Source: DASQEH01 sp038237745 (lineage in GTDB: Bacteria; Actinomycetota; Actinomycetes; Propionibacteriales; Nocardioidaceae). Taken from it: a stretch of 64,000 nucleotides of DNA. The notes beneath the pieces are model-generated. The model did not search any database and was not told where the DNA came from. It saw only the letters and a program-made list of their open reading frames with translations. The stretch lies in the NCBI GenBank assembly GCA_038237745.1, contig JBBRYJ010000006.1, positions 1-64,000 on the forward strand. Direction: 5' to 3'. A program made the position numbers and the translations under genes. Below, piece by piece: positions 28,304 through 36,729 of the stretch. How positions within the stretch are numbered: position 1 is the stretch's first letter; each line of letters begins with the position of its first letter.

Positions 28304-28338
28304 GAACGAGCCGGGCCGGACAGCGGTCCGGCTCGTTC
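28304..28338 (+). terminator. strong hairpin terminator, probably bidirectional
   Basis: GAACGAGCCGG and CCGGCTCGTTC form an 11-bp perfect stem around a 13-nt loop (an inner GCCGGA/TCCGGC pairing is possible too). It lies 21 nt after the small HTH-like gene and 6 nt before the end of convergent gpmA. There is no long U-tract, as is common in high-GC genomes. Confidence 0.8.
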
Positions 28339-28344
28339 GTACGT

Positions 28345-29103
28345 TCACCGCCCCTGGTTCTTGACTGCCTCGATCGCTGCCGCCGCAGCGTCTGGGTCGA
28401 GGTACGTCCCACCCTCGGTGACCGGGCGCATGTTCGAGTCGAGCTCGTACAGCAGGGGGATCCCGGTCGGGATGTTGAGGTCGACCACATCGTCGGCAGA
28501 CACCCCGTCGAGATGCTTGACCAGAGCGCGCATCGAGTTCCCATGAGCGGTCACGAGCACGGTAGCGCCGGTGCGCAGGTCGGGGACGATCGCGTCGTAC
28601 CAGTAGGGAAGCATCCTGTCGACGACATCGGCGAGGCACTCCGTGCGTGGCCGGATCTCGTCCGGCAGGCCGGCGTACCTAGGGTCATTCGTCTGGCTGT
28701 ACTCGTCGTCGTCGGCGATCCTCGGGGGCGGGGTGTCGTAGGACCGCCGCCAGAGCATGAACTGCTCCTCGCCGAACTCCTCGAGTGTCGCCTTCTTGTC
28801 CTTGCCCTGGAGCGCTCCGTAGTGACGCTCGTTGAGCCGCCACGACCGGCGTACGTCGAGCCAGTGCCGGTCGATCGAGTCCAGGCACAGCTGCGCGGTC
28901 TGGATCGCCCGCCGCAGCACAGACGTGTGCAGGACGTCCGGCAGCACCCCGGCCTCCGTCAGGAGCGACCCGCCGCGCGTGGCCTCGCGTCGACCCTGGT
29001 CGGTCAGGTCGACGTCGACCCAACCGGTGAAGAGACTCTTGGCGTTCCAGTCGCTCTCACCGTGGCGGAGGAGTACGAGTCGGTACGGCGCATCGGTCGT
29101 CAT
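28345..29103 (-). CDS. gpmA: 2,3-bisphosphoglycerate-dependent phosphoglycerate mutase
   Basis: This enzyme interconverts 3- and 2-phosphoglycerate in glycolysis. The 252-residue protein has the catalytic LLRHGESDWN (His ~11), FTGWVDVDLTDQGRREA, RAIQTAQLCLD, NERHYGALQGKDK and the second His in VTAHGNSMRAL (~187). Length and motifs are complete. It is preceded by phoU on the same strand, 21 nt away, so it may share the PHO-box promoter. Order gpm-phoU|senX3-regX3 is as in many actinobacteria. Confidence 0.96.
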   Translation of the reverse strand: MTTDAPYRLVLLRHGESDWNAKSLFTGWVDVDLTDQGRREATRGGSLLTEAGVLPDVLHTSVLRRAIQTAQLCLDSIDRHWLDVRRSWRLNERHYGALQGKDKKATLEEFGEEQFMLWRRSYDTPPPRIADDDEYSQTNDPRYAGLPDEIRPRTECLADVVDRMLPYWYDAIVPDLRTGATVLVTAHGNSMRALVKHLDGVSADDVVDLNIPTGIPLLYELDSNMRPVTEGGTYLDPDAAAAAIEAVKNQGR

Positions 29104-29124
29104 CGAGACACCGTAGCGTCGAGC

Positions 29125-29775
29125 TCACACAGCGGCTGGGTGCTGCCCCGTCACCAAGAACACGACACGGCGTGCCATTGAGACGGCGTGGTCGCCGATC
29201 CGCTCGTAGTAGCGACCCAGAAGAGCCATGTCGACCGCGGGCTCGACGCCTTGGTCCCAATTCTCGCTCAGCAACGTCCGGAACATCGAGCGCCGCAGAG
29301 TGTCCATCGTGTCGTCGGCGGCCTCCAGCTCGCGGGCCGCGTCAACGTCGCGCGATGCGACGATCTGAGCCGCGGACGCGATCATCTCGTCCGCGGTCTG
29401 GGCCATCTGCTGAATCGTGGGCACCAGCACCGGGGGAACGGCACGCGTGGGGAAGCGCAGCCGGGCAACCTTGGCGACGTGTACCGAGAGGTCGCCCATC
29501 CGCTCCAGGTCGGCGACCATCCGAAGCGAGGCGACCAGCATGCGGAGGTCGCCGGCAACAGGTGCCTGTCTCGCCAGGATGTCGAAGCTTTCGTCCTCGA
29601 TGCGCTCGCGGGCCTCGTCGATAGCGAGGTCGCCACTGATGACAGCCTCCGCCGCAGCGATGTCGGCCGTGAGGAGGGCAGTCGTAGCCTGCGCGAGAGC
29701 AGCGCGAACCCCACCTGTCATCTGCACGAGCTCGGTCAGGACACTGTCGAGCTGCTGCTGATACGCGTTTCGCAT
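29125..29775 (-). CDS. phoU: phosphate signalling protein PhoU
   Basis: PhoU links phosphate transport to the kinase of the phosphate two-component system. The 216-residue all-helical protein has two three-helix repeats, with DLERMGDLSVHVAKVARL (~90) and the second copy RYYERIGDHAVSMARRVVFL (~190), the E/D-rich metal sites. ATG 29775 (MRNAYQQQLD) is the conserved start; open sequence before it crosses the promoter. An 11-nt-spaced PHO box lies 43 nt upstream of the start codon. Confidence 0.95.
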   Translation of the reverse strand: MRNAYQQQLDSVLTELVQMTGGVRAALAQATTALLTADIAAAEAVISGDLAIDEARERIEDESFDILARQAPVAGDLRMLVASLRMVADLERMGDLSVHVAKVARLRFPTRAVPPVLVPTIQQMAQTADEMIASAAQIVASRDVDAARELEAADDTMDTLRRSMFRTLLSENWDQGVEPAVDMALLGRYYERIGDHAVSMARRVVFLVTGQHPAAV

Positions 29776-29817
29776 ACCCCGACGGTAGTTGGACTGAGTA
29801 AAAAGTCGCACAGGGGA

Positions 29818-29835
29818 GGTGAACGGAGAGTGAAC
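29818..29835 (-). promoter_or_regulatory. PHO box (RegX3/PhoP site)
   Basis: On the minus strand two direct heptamers, GTTCACT (29835-29829) and GTTCACC (29824-29818), are spaced exactly 11 nt start to start, the Streptomyces PHO-box format. The site lies between phoU and divergent senX3-regX3, so RegX3 could control phoU-gpmA and also its own operon. Confidence 0.8.
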
Positions 29836-29908
29836 AGGTGCAGAAACCCGGGCGGACGTCTGCCCGCGAAGGGCTTCTTGAGCCGACCGGCATGCGTACG
29901 ATCGCAGC

Positions 29909-31105
29909 ATGGAGTCGTCTGCGGCTGTCGTCGTCGTCGGCCTCATCGGCGCGTTCCTGGGAGCGGTCACCGTCTTGGCGTGGCGCCTCAGCGAGCGGGA
30001 TCAGGGCCGCACACCGCAGTCGCCGGAGGTGCTGGTGCCGCCCGGGATAGCGGCCGTGCTCTCGGTTCTCCGGTCGTCGGCACTCGTCGTAGGCCCCGCG
30101 GACGAGGTGCTCAAGGCGAGCGCCCCGGCTCACATGATGGGTCTCGTCGACGGTACCCGCGTCGACGTACCGGAGCTGATGGCGCTGGTCCACCAAGTAC
30201 GTCGCGACGGACAGATCCGTGAGCACGAGCTGGTTCTCCGCCCGAGCCGAGGTCGGCGCATGCATGTCGTCGCCCGGGTCGCGCCGTTGGGCAGCCGGCT
30301 GATCCTTGTGCTCGTCGACGACCGGACTCGCGAGCGGCGCGTCGATGCCATCCGCCGCGACTTCGTGGCCAACGTCAGCCACGAGCTCAAGACCCCGGTC
30401 GGAGCCCTCAACCTGCTCGCCGAGGCGGTGGCCCAGGCGTCGGACGACCCCGAGGCGGTCCAGCGATTCTCCGCCCGGATGCGCACGGAGAGCGAGCGCC
30501 TGACGAGGCTCGTCCAGCAGATCATCGAGCTGTCGCGGCTGCAGGGGGACGACCCACTCGAGCATGTCGACCCGGTCTCCGTCGAGATGTTGGCCGAGCG
30601 TGCCATCGACCGTGTCCGCGTCGACGCGGCCGACAACGAGGTCTCGGTGGAGTTCGTCGGAGACGACGGGCTGCGGGTGATGGGCAACGCCGACCAGCTG
30701 ATCGTGGCCCTCGGCAACCTCGTCGAGAACGCAGTCGCCTACAGCGAGATGGGCGCACGGGTCACCGTCTCTGCTCGTGGCGACGCCATGCGGGTGAACA
30801 TCGTCGTCACAGACCACGGAGTCGGCATCCCTGCTGACGAGATCGACAGGATCTTCGAGCGCTTCTACCGGGTGGACCCCGCACGCGCCAGGGCAACCGG
30901 TGGTACGGGGCTCGGACTGTCCATCGTGAAGCACGTGGCAGCCACCCACGGTGGTGAGGTGCGGGTGTGGAGTGTCGAGGGCGAGGGATCGACGTTCACG
31001 CTCGCCCTGCCGCCGTACGTCGAACGCCCCATCACCGACGAGGGTGGCGGGGTTCGGGAGCCGGCTACGGGGGCGACCGTCGCAATGCGCCAGGAGGTGA
31101 CATGA
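29909..31105 (+). CDS. senX3: SenX3-like sensor histidine kinase
   Basis: The kinase of the phosphate-responsive pair. The 398-residue protein has one N-terminal membrane helix (~5-27), a PAS-like segment (~45-140), HisKA with VANVSHELKTPVGALNL (His ~157), and an HATPase with NLVENAVAYS, DHGVGIPADEIDRIFERFYR and GGTGLGLSIVKHVA. ATG 29909 sits 6 nt after TACGAT (29897-29902), giving a leaderless message. The stop overlaps regX3 by 4 nt. Confidence 0.94.
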   Translation: MESSAAVVVVGLIGAFLGAVTVLAWRLSERDQGRTPQSPEVLVPPGIAAVLSVLRSSALVVGPADEVLKASAPAHMMGLVDGTRVDVPELMALVHQVRRDGQIREHELVLRPSRGRRMHVVARVAPLGSRLILVLVDDRTRERRVDAIRRDFVANVSHELKTPVGALNLLAEAVAQASDDPEAVQRFSARMRTESERLTRLVQQIIELSRLQGDDPLEHVDPVSVEMLAERAIDRVRVDAADNEVSVEFVGDDGLRVMGNADQLIVALGNLVENAVAYSEMGARVTVSARGDAMRVNIVVTDHGVGIPADEIDRIFERFYRVDPARARATGGTGLGLSIVKHVAATHGGEVRVWSVEGEGSTFTLALPPYVERPITDEGGGVREPATGATVAMRQEVT

Positions 31106-31791
31106 CCCGGGTGCTCGTGGTCGAGGACGAGGAGAGCTACAGCGACGCGTTGGCGTACATGCTTCGCAAGGAGGGTTTCGATGTCGCGTTGGCATCAACG
31201 GGTCCGGCCGCACTCGACGACTTCGCGCGCAACGGAGCCGACATAGTGCTGCTCGACCTGATGCTCCCAGGCCTTCCCGGTACAGAGGTGTGCCGACAGC
31301 TGAGGCAGATCTCGAGTGTCCCGGTGATCATGGTGAGCGCCAAGGACGGGGAGATCGACAAGGTGGTGGGTCTCGAGCTCGGGGCCGACGACTATGTGAC
31401 CAAGCCGTACAGCCCGCGCGAGCTGGTGGCCCGGATCCGCGCTGTGCTGCGCCGCGGAGTCGAGCCCGACCTCGCCCCGGCGACGCTCGAAGCAGGCGGG
31501 GTCCGGATGGACGTGGAGAGACATGTCGTCACCGTTCGCGGTGATGACGTTCGCTTCCCGCTCAAAGAGTTCGAGCTTCTGGAGATGCTGCTGCGCAACG
31601 TCGGAAGGGTACTGACCCGAGGGCAGCTGATCGACCGGGTATGGGGGTCCGACTACGTGGGCGACACCAAGACCCTGGACGTCCACGTCAAGCGGCTCCG
31701 CGCGAAGATCGAGGCCGACCCTGCCAACCCGCGCTTCCTCGTGACGGTGCGCGGACTGGGCTACAAGTTCGACGCACCCGTACCCAGGTAG
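31102..31791 (+). CDS. regX3: RegX3-like phosphate response regulator
   Basis: The 229-residue OmpR-family regulator has a receiver with VLVVEDEESYSDAL, phospho-acceptor VLLDLMLPGLPG (Asp ~52) and KPYSPREL, and a winged helix ending in DVHVKRLRAKIE and VRGLGYKF. It should bind PHO boxes like the one at 29818-29835. ATG 31102 overlaps the senX3 stop (ATGA) and has AGGAGGTG just upstream. Confidence 0.95.
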   Translation: MTRVLVVEDEESYSDALAYMLRKEGFDVALASTGPAALDDFARNGADIVLLDLMLPGLPGTEVCRQLRQISSVPVIMVSAKDGEIDKVVGLELGADDYVTKPYSPRELVARIRAVLRRGVEPDLAPATLEAGGVRMDVERHVVTVRGDDVRFPLKEFELLEMLLRNVGRVLTRGQLIDRVWGSDYVGDTKTLDVHVKRLRAKIEADPANPRFLVTVRGLGYKFDAPVPR

Positions 31792-31810
31792 CGCGCTTGT
31801 CCTTGGTCCG

Positions 31811-32344
31811 TCAGGTGGACCCGACCGGTATGCCGGTGTAGATGGTGCCGCGGCCGCCGACCACGACTGGTATGCCGATCTCGACGGGCGACGCATTCTG
31901 AAACGTGAACGTGGCTGTGAGTATGTCGCCGGCCACCAGGGCCTTCCCGCTGAGCCGGACTGCTGCGTCGGTCTGGAGCTTGACCGCCTGTTGGGAGTCA
32001 AGCGCGATGGGGTTGGACAGTTTCGTGGTCTTGACGGCGGTGCCGTGTGAGTCCGTCGCCGTGACGCTTACGAGGGCGTCAGCAGTGCTGCTCTGGTCAA
32101 TGAGGGTCCCTACCAGGGTCCCGTTCCCCTGGCCGTCAGTGACGACGAGGGCGTTCAGTACGTAGACTGATCCGTCGCGGTTGTTGATCCCCTCGGCACC
32201 CTGGTACTGCTGGTTGGTCTGGGCGTTGAAACCCGCGCCGCAGCCGGAGACGGCCCAGCCGACCGCAGCCAGGGACACCGCGATGACAACCGGACGGCGG
32301 ACGGTGTAACGACTCGAGTGCCGGCCGGGAGCTGTGGTATCCAC
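31811..32344 (-). CDS. lpqE: LpqE-like secreted lipoprotein
   Basis: The 177-residue protein has a signal sequence with a membrane helix (~18-33) and lipobox AVSGC (Cys ~35), then a mature beta-rich domain (SVYVLNALVV, GTLIDQSS, FTFQNASPVEIGIPVV). The fold resembles PCuAC-type copper chaperones, but I see no Met/His copper motif. It is divergent from carD, as in Mycobacterium Rv3584-Rv3583c. Function unknown. Confidence 0.82.
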   Translation of the reverse strand: MDTTAPGRHSSRYTVRRPVVIAVSLAAVGWAVSGCGAGFNAQTNQQYQGAEGINNRDGSVYVLNALVVTDGQGNGTLVGTLIDQSSTADALVSVTATDSHGTAVKTTKLSNPIALDSQQAVKLQTDAAVRLSGKALVAGDILTATFTFQNASPVEIGIPVVVGGRGTIYTGIPVGST

Positions 32345-32569
32345 GATGACGGTCCTCCTCGGTCGCGTGCGGCACTAACCTCGACGAGGCGAGGCACGGC
32401 ACAGCGTATCGAAGGTCCGTCTCAGTGGCCCAGCGACCTGCGTTCGACTGGCGGAAGGCACGAGTTTGCCCATTTGTCAACCCTCAATATGGGCTCTGAC
32501 CTGCGATAACGTGTCTGTCAGGTCACAAAGTCGTGCTATTCTTGAGGCCTGGAAAGGGGTAGCTGACAC

Positions 32570-33055
32570 ATGACTTTTACGGTCGGCGAGACGGTTGTGT
32601 ATCCCAATCATGGTGCCGCTGTCATCGAAGATATTGAGACCCGTCAGATCAAAGGGGAGGACAAGCTCTACCTGGTCCTCCGAATCGTGGCCCAGAACGA
32701 CTTGGTCGTGCGCGTGCCCGCCTGCAACCTCGACCTCGTGGGAGTTCGCGATGTCGTCGACGCAGCCGGGCTCGAGAGGGTGTTCGACGTCCTGAGGGCT
32801 GAGCACACCGAAGAGCCCACCAACTGGTCGCGACGGTACAAGGCCAATCTCGAGAAGCTCCACTCCGGCGATGTGCTCAAGGTCGCAGAGGTGGTTCGCG
32901 ACCTCTGGCGACGCGAGCGCGAACGAGGCCTGTCGGCCGGTGAGAAGCGGATGCTCGCGAAGGCCCGGCAGATTCTGGTGTCAGAGCTTGCTCTGGCGGA
33001 GCGCACTAACGAGGACAAGGCAGAGACGATCCTTGACGAGGTTCTCGCCTCCTGA
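32570..33055 (+). CDS. carD: CarD-family RNA polymerase-binding regulator
   Basis: CarD binds the RNAP beta subunit and stabilises open complexes at rRNA and other promoters. The 161-residue protein has the Tudor-like RNAP-interaction domain (FTVGETVVYPNHGAAVIEDI near the start) and a helical DNA-binding part with NWSRRYKANLEKL, including the conserved Trp ~86, and LWRRERERGLSAGEKRML. An extended -10 (TGCTATTCT, 32534-32542) lies upstream and GAAAGGGG serves as SD. A perfect terminator follows. Confidence 0.96.
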   Translation: MTFTVGETVVYPNHGAAVIEDIETRQIKGEDKLYLVLRIVAQNDLVVRVPACNLDLVGVRDVVDAAGLERVFDVLRAEHTEEPTNWSRRYKANLEKLHSGDVLKVAEVVRDLWRRERERGLSAGEKRMLAKARQILVSELALAERTNEDKAETILDEVLAS

Positions 33056-33064
33056 CCACATGAC

Positions 33065-33086
33065 GACCCCGCCTCCGGGCGGGGTC
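33065..33086 (+). terminator. carD transcription terminator
   Basis: GACCCCGCC and GGCGGGGTC form a 9-bp perfect stem around TCCG, 10 nt after the carD stop, followed by a T-containing stretch. This is a compact intrinsic terminator. Confidence 0.9.
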
Positions 33087-33159
33087 GCTCTGTATGTCGG
33101 CCTGGGCGGCGAACGCTTCTCGCAGTCCCACGGCGACCGGCGCCTCTTCGGGAGGTCTG

Positions 33160-33798
33160 ATGCCCAGCGTCCTCGGCATCGTGCCGCTGGTGGGTAGAGC
33201 CGAGGTGGCCCTCGGGCCTTTCAACGAGACGACGCCCCTGCGTCGCTCGGTCGAGACCGTTGCGCCCGTCGTCGGCCGCCCCGTCGTCATTTTGGCGGAA
33301 GGCGGGCAGGTGATGTCGGCGATGGATGCTCTCGACGGGTGCTCGGTTCCGGTCGACATCTGGGACGTGGACGTCGCTCGCGACATAAAACGACTGCGTG
33401 CAGCCGCCCAAGTCACCGACCTGATACTGGTGCACGACCCGCTGTGTCCGTTGGTCACGACCGAGTCGCTGGTCGAGGTGCTCGCTTCCACAGCCACTGG
33501 AGAAGCGGCCGTGGCAGTCCGGCCAGTGGTCGACACCCTGAAGACACTTGTCCGGAGTGTGATCACGGCAACCGTGGACCGGGAGGCACTCCGGGTCGTC
33601 ATCTCGCCAGTCGTGCTGCCGGCTGCCCTTCTCGACGAGAGCCTCGATCCGGCACTAACGCTTGATGAGCCCGCCCTCCTCGTCCAATGGTTGCGAGAGC
33701 GCGTCCACGTCCGTCTGGTCATGGCACCAGCAGGTTCGGGCCGTATCACCGACCTGTCGTCGAGCCGGATGATGATGGCCGCGGACCTCCTCGGCTGA
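33160..33798 (+). CDS. degenerate IspD-like paralog (cytidylyltransferase fold)
   Basis: This 212-residue protein aligns in layout with the true IspD encoded next door: LILVHDPLCPLV against VVVHDAARPLA, then AVAVRPVVDTLK, and VVISPVVLPAALL where IspD has VVAVQTPQAFRAGPLL. The N-terminal CTP-binding AAGSGxRxG loop is missing (GIVPLVGRAEVALG is found instead) and the second Ala/Arg of the HDAARP motif has changed. It is therefore probably not a working cytidylyltransferase. ATG 33160 follows GGAGG. It lies between carD and convergent ispD. Confidence 0.72.
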   Translation: MPSVLGIVPLVGRAEVALGPFNETTPLRRSVETVAPVVGRPVVILAEGGQVMSAMDALDGCSVPVDIWDVDVARDIKRLRAAAQVTDLILVHDPLCPLVTTESLVEVLASTATGEAAVAVRPVVDTLKTLVRSVITATVDREALRVVISPVVLPAALLDESLDPALTLDEPALLVQWLRERVHVRLVMAPAGSGRITDLSSSRMMMAADLLG

Positions 33799-33852
33799 CC
33801 GCGGCCCTTGGGCCCGCGGGATCGGTCGAGGTGACGTGCGTCGTGCGGAGGC

Positions 33853-34587
33853 TCACGGAAGCTCAGCTCTGCGGAGGAGCGCTTCGGCGATGCTGAGGTC
33901 GTCGGCGTAGGTGATCTTGAGATTGTCGGCCGTCGAAGCCACCGACACGACCTCGACATCGGCGTACCGCTCGATGCAGGTTGCGGTATCCGTACCGGTG
34001 AACCCGGCTCGGTCAGCCCGTTCGAAGGCCGCGAGCAGCGGTCCGGCCCGGAAGGCCTGAGGAGTCTGCACGGCGACGACGACGTCGGCGGGCGGCTCGG
34101 TACCAGACCGGGCGGGGATGAGAGCGGACATCGGGCGTACCGGGACCGCTCCGCCGTGGGCGTCAGCCTGTGCGATGACTTCGGCGAAGAGGGCCGACCG
34201 TGCGAGCGGCCGCGCCGCATCGTGCACGACGACGACGTCGATCTCACCACAGCAGATCGAGGGTGCCAGGTACTGCACAGCGAGCCACTCCGACGCATGC
34301 CGGGTCGCTCCGCCGATGACGAGGTGTACGTCGACGTCAGCCGTCTCGCGCGCCAGCACGGACTCTGCCTCGGCACGGTCCGCCTCGGCAACGACGAGCA
34401 CCACCCGCGAGACACATCCGAGGGCTGAGACGGCCTGGATCGAGTACCCGAGGACGCTCCGGCCGTCCAGGGGCAGCAGCACCTTGTTGGTCACGCCGCC
34501 TACTCTCGACCCCGAACCCGCTGCAAGGAGGATAACCGCGGTGCGGACAGCAGTACGAGATCCGTCGCTCGGCTCGACAGTCGACAC
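33853..34587 (-). CDS. ispD: 2-C-methyl-D-erythritol 4-phosphate cytidylyltransferase
   Basis: IspD makes CDP-methylerythritol in the MEP isoprenoid pathway. The 244-residue protein has the CTP loop ILLAAGSGSRVGG (~19), VVVHDAARPLARS (~120), VQTPQAFR and a TDTATCIERYADVEVV region. The first 15 residues are variable. It lies 6 nt downstream of ispF on the same strand, so the two are coupled. Order ispF-ispD is reversed relative to the usual ispD-ispF. Confidence 0.95.
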   Translation of the reverse strand: MSTVEPSDGSRTAVRTAVILLAAGSGSRVGGVTNKVLLPLDGRSVLGYSIQAVSALGCVSRVVLVVAEADRAEAESVLARETADVDVHLVIGGATRHASEWLAVQYLAPSICCGEIDVVVVHDAARPLARSALFAEVIAQADAHGGAVPVRPMSALIPARSGTEPPADVVVAVQTPQAFRAGPLLAAFERADRAGFTGTDTATCIERYADVEVVSVASTADNLKITYADDLSIAEALLRRAELP

Positions 34588-34593
34588 GGGCCT

Positions 34594-35085
34594 TCAGTCC
34601 ATCCTGACCCACACAAGGGCCGTCGCGACAGCTGCCAGCCCTTCTCCTCGGCCCGTCAGCCCCAGTCCGTCGGCGCTGGTCGCCGACAGGGTGACAGTTG
34701 CTCCGCACGCGTCGCCGAGCACGCGTTGTGCCTCCCGTCGGCGTTGGCTTACATGCGGTGTCGGCCCGATCAGCTGCACCGCGACGTTCCCGATCTGAGC
34801 GCCTGCCAGCTGGAGCCGGCCAGCTGTCTCGGCGAGAAGGCCCGCTCCGCTCGCCCCCGACCAGGTCTGCTCCGAGGTGCCGAACTGGCTTCCGAGGTCG
34901 CCGAGTCCGGCGGCGCTCAACAGGGCGTCACAGATGGCGTGCGCCACGACGTCTCCGTCTGAGTGGCCGACCAGCCCCATCGGCTCGTCCGGCCAGGACA
35001 GACCTGCGAGCCACATCGGGTGACCGACGGCCAGAGAGTGGACGTCGACACCAATCCCCACCCGGAGCGACTCAGCACTCTTCAT
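34594..35085 (-). CDS. ispF: 2-C-methyl-D-erythritol 2,4-cyclodiphosphate synthase
   Basis: IspF cyclises CDP-ME-2-phosphate. The 163-residue trimeric-type protein has the zinc-binding GIGVDVHSL (Asp and His ~14-16) and a second ligand in VGHSDGDVVAHAICDALL, then GLGDLGSQF, NVAVQLIGPTP and the C-terminal ATSADGLGLTGRGEGLAA. The segment after the zinc site (GTSEQTWSG) departs from the usual FPDTD-type loop. It is the first gene of a two-gene operon with ispD. Confidence 0.95.
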   Translation of the reverse strand: MKSAESLRVGIGVDVHSLAVGHPMWLAGLSWPDEPMGLVGHSDGDVVAHAICDALLSAAGLGDLGSQFGTSEQTWSGASGAGLLAETAGRLQLAGAQIGNVAVQLIGPTPHVSQRRREAQRVLGDACGATVTLSATSADGLGLTGRGEGLAAVATALVWVRMD

Positions 35086-35184
35086 CGCCCGATTCTGTCA
35101 GGTAGTTGTGACGAGATGGTGACGGTTGGCGCGGACTGCCGCTATCGGCACCGGACGTGGGCGGCGTGAGGCACTATCGAAGAC

Positions 35185-36729
35185 ATGACCTCGCAGCGGC
35201 GCCTCGGAGCTCTGGCCGGCGCGGCCTCAGCCGGGGCTGGCCTGGCAGTGTCGGAGCTCGTCAGCGGCTATCTGCACCAGCGGGTCTCTCCCATCGGCGC
35301 CGTCGCGGAGAGCATCATCAGGCTGACTCCAGGCGCAGTCATCGAGCGCGTGATCTCCCTGGTGGGTCGCAACGACAAGCCGTTGCTGATCGGTCTGACG
35401 CTTGCCGGGCTGTTGGTCGTCAGTGGCATCGTGGGCATCGTGGCGATGCGGTCCCTGGCGATCGCCGAGGCCGTGTTCGTCGCGATCGGATTCGTCCTTG
35501 TCCTTGCCGTTCACGCTCGGCTGACGTCGTCCCAGGCGACCTACCTCCCCGCCATCGCCGGGGCGGTGGTCGCCGTCGTCATGCTGGCAGCGCTCATTCC
35601 TCGAGCGGTGAGCGCGTCGCCCGGCATGCCACCTACGGGCCGGGCAACCGGGTCGTCTGCTGCCCGGCAAGAGTCACGACGCGGCTTCCTGCTGCTTACA
35701 GCCGCGACAGTCGTCGGCGCGGTCGTCGTGGGGGCCACCGGACGCGTCCTGGCTCACGGACGGGCGGCCCTTGACTCGGCTCGCAACAAGCTGCGGCTAC
35801 CCGTCACCACCCCGGTCGAGCCGGCGGGCGTCAATGTCGGGGTCGGCGGGATCGCGCCCTGGAACACGGCTCAGAGCGACTTCTACCGCATCGACACGGC
35901 GCTGTCGATCCCGCAGATCCTTCCGGAGAATTGGCGGCTGCGGATCCACGGGATGGTCGACCACGAGCTCGAGCTGTCCTACCAGGATCTGCTCGACCGC
36001 AAGATCACCGAAGGATGGCTGACACTCTGCTGCGTCTCCAACGAGGTCGGCGGCGAGCTGATCTCTAATGCCTGGTGGTCGGGCGTCCGGATCGCCGACG
36101 TGCTCGCCGAAGCCGGTGTCCAGGCCGATGCCGACGCCGTACTGTCCACCTCGGACGATGACTGGACCTGCGGGACGCCGCTCGGCGCACTCACCGACGA
36201 CCGCAACGCCATGTTTGCGATCGCGATGAACGGTGAACCACTGACACCTGAGCACGGTTTCCCGGTTCGGATGGTCGTGCCCGGCCTGTACGGCTATGTC
36301 TCCGCCACGAAGTGGGTCGTCGACCTGGAGGTGACCAGGTTCGACGACTTCTCCGCATTCTGGACGGACCGGGGATGGTCGCCACAGGGCCCGGTCAAGA
36401 CAGAGTCCCGTATCGACGTACCCCGGAGCGGAGCGCGGGTCAACGCCGGAGACGTCGCCGTCGGTGGTGTCGCGTGGGCGCAGCACACCGGCGTCGAGAG
36501 CGTGGAGGTACGCGTCGACGACGGGGAGTGGGCGCGGGCGGTGCTCGGGACGGACCCGACGACCGACAGCTGGCGCCAGTGGAAGTACGTCTGGTCGGCC
36601 ACCTCTGGCAAGCACCAGATCCAGGTACGGGCGACCGACCGGTCGGGGTACACCCAGACCGGTGACCTCGCGAACGTCGTCCCGGACGGCGCAACAGGTT
36701 GGCATACTATCGACGTCACCGTCGGCTGA
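35185..36729 (+). CDS. membrane-anchored molybdopterin oxidoreductase (sulfite-oxidase fold)
   Basis: The 514-residue protein begins with about five hydrophobic segments (within 1-200), followed by an oxidoreductase molybdopterin-binding domain: NWRLRIHGMVDHELELSY, the Moco cysteine in LCCVSNEVGG (Cys ~283), and PVRMVVPGLYGYVSATKWV, then a C-terminal Ig-like dimerisation domain (~415-510). This is the architecture of YedY-like/sulfite oxidase enzymes tethered to the outer face of the membrane. The substrate is unknown. It is a single gene, convergent with the peptidase. Confidence 0.9.
   Translation: MTSQRRLGALAGAASAGAGLAVSELVSGYLHQRVSPIGAVAESIIRLTPGAVIERVISLVGRNDKPLLIGLTLAGLLVVSGIVGIVAMRSLAIAEAVFVAIGFVLVLAVHARLTSSQATYLPAIAGAVVAVVMLAALIPRAVSASPGMPPTGRATGSSAARQESRRGFLLLTAATVVGAVVVGATGRVLAHGRAALDSARNKLRLPVTTPVEPAGVNVGVGGIAPWNTAQSDFYRIDTALSIPQILPENWRLRIHGMVDHELELSYQDLLDRKITEGWLTLCCVSNEVGGELISNAWWSGVRIADVLAEAGVQADADAVLSTSDDDWTCGTPLGALTDDRNAMFAIAMNGEPLTPEHGFPVRMVVPGLYGYVSATKWVVDLEVTRFDDFSAFWTDRGWSPQGPVKTESRIDVPRSGARVNAGDVAVGGVAWAQHTGVESVEVRVDDGEWARAVLGTDPTTDSWRQWKYVWSATSGKHQIQVRATDRSGYTQTGDLANVVPDGATGWHTIDVTVG

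Noticed and set aside
29342..31213. 623-codon minus-strand frame across phoU, its promoter and senX3
   Set aside because: It runs antisense to senX3 and through the PHO-box spacer, with His/Arg/Asp-rich sequence and no family.
33006..34415. 469-codon minus-strand frame
   Set aside because: It overlaps carD, its terminator, the IspD-like gene and ispD; Ser/Arg-rich shadow without an SD.
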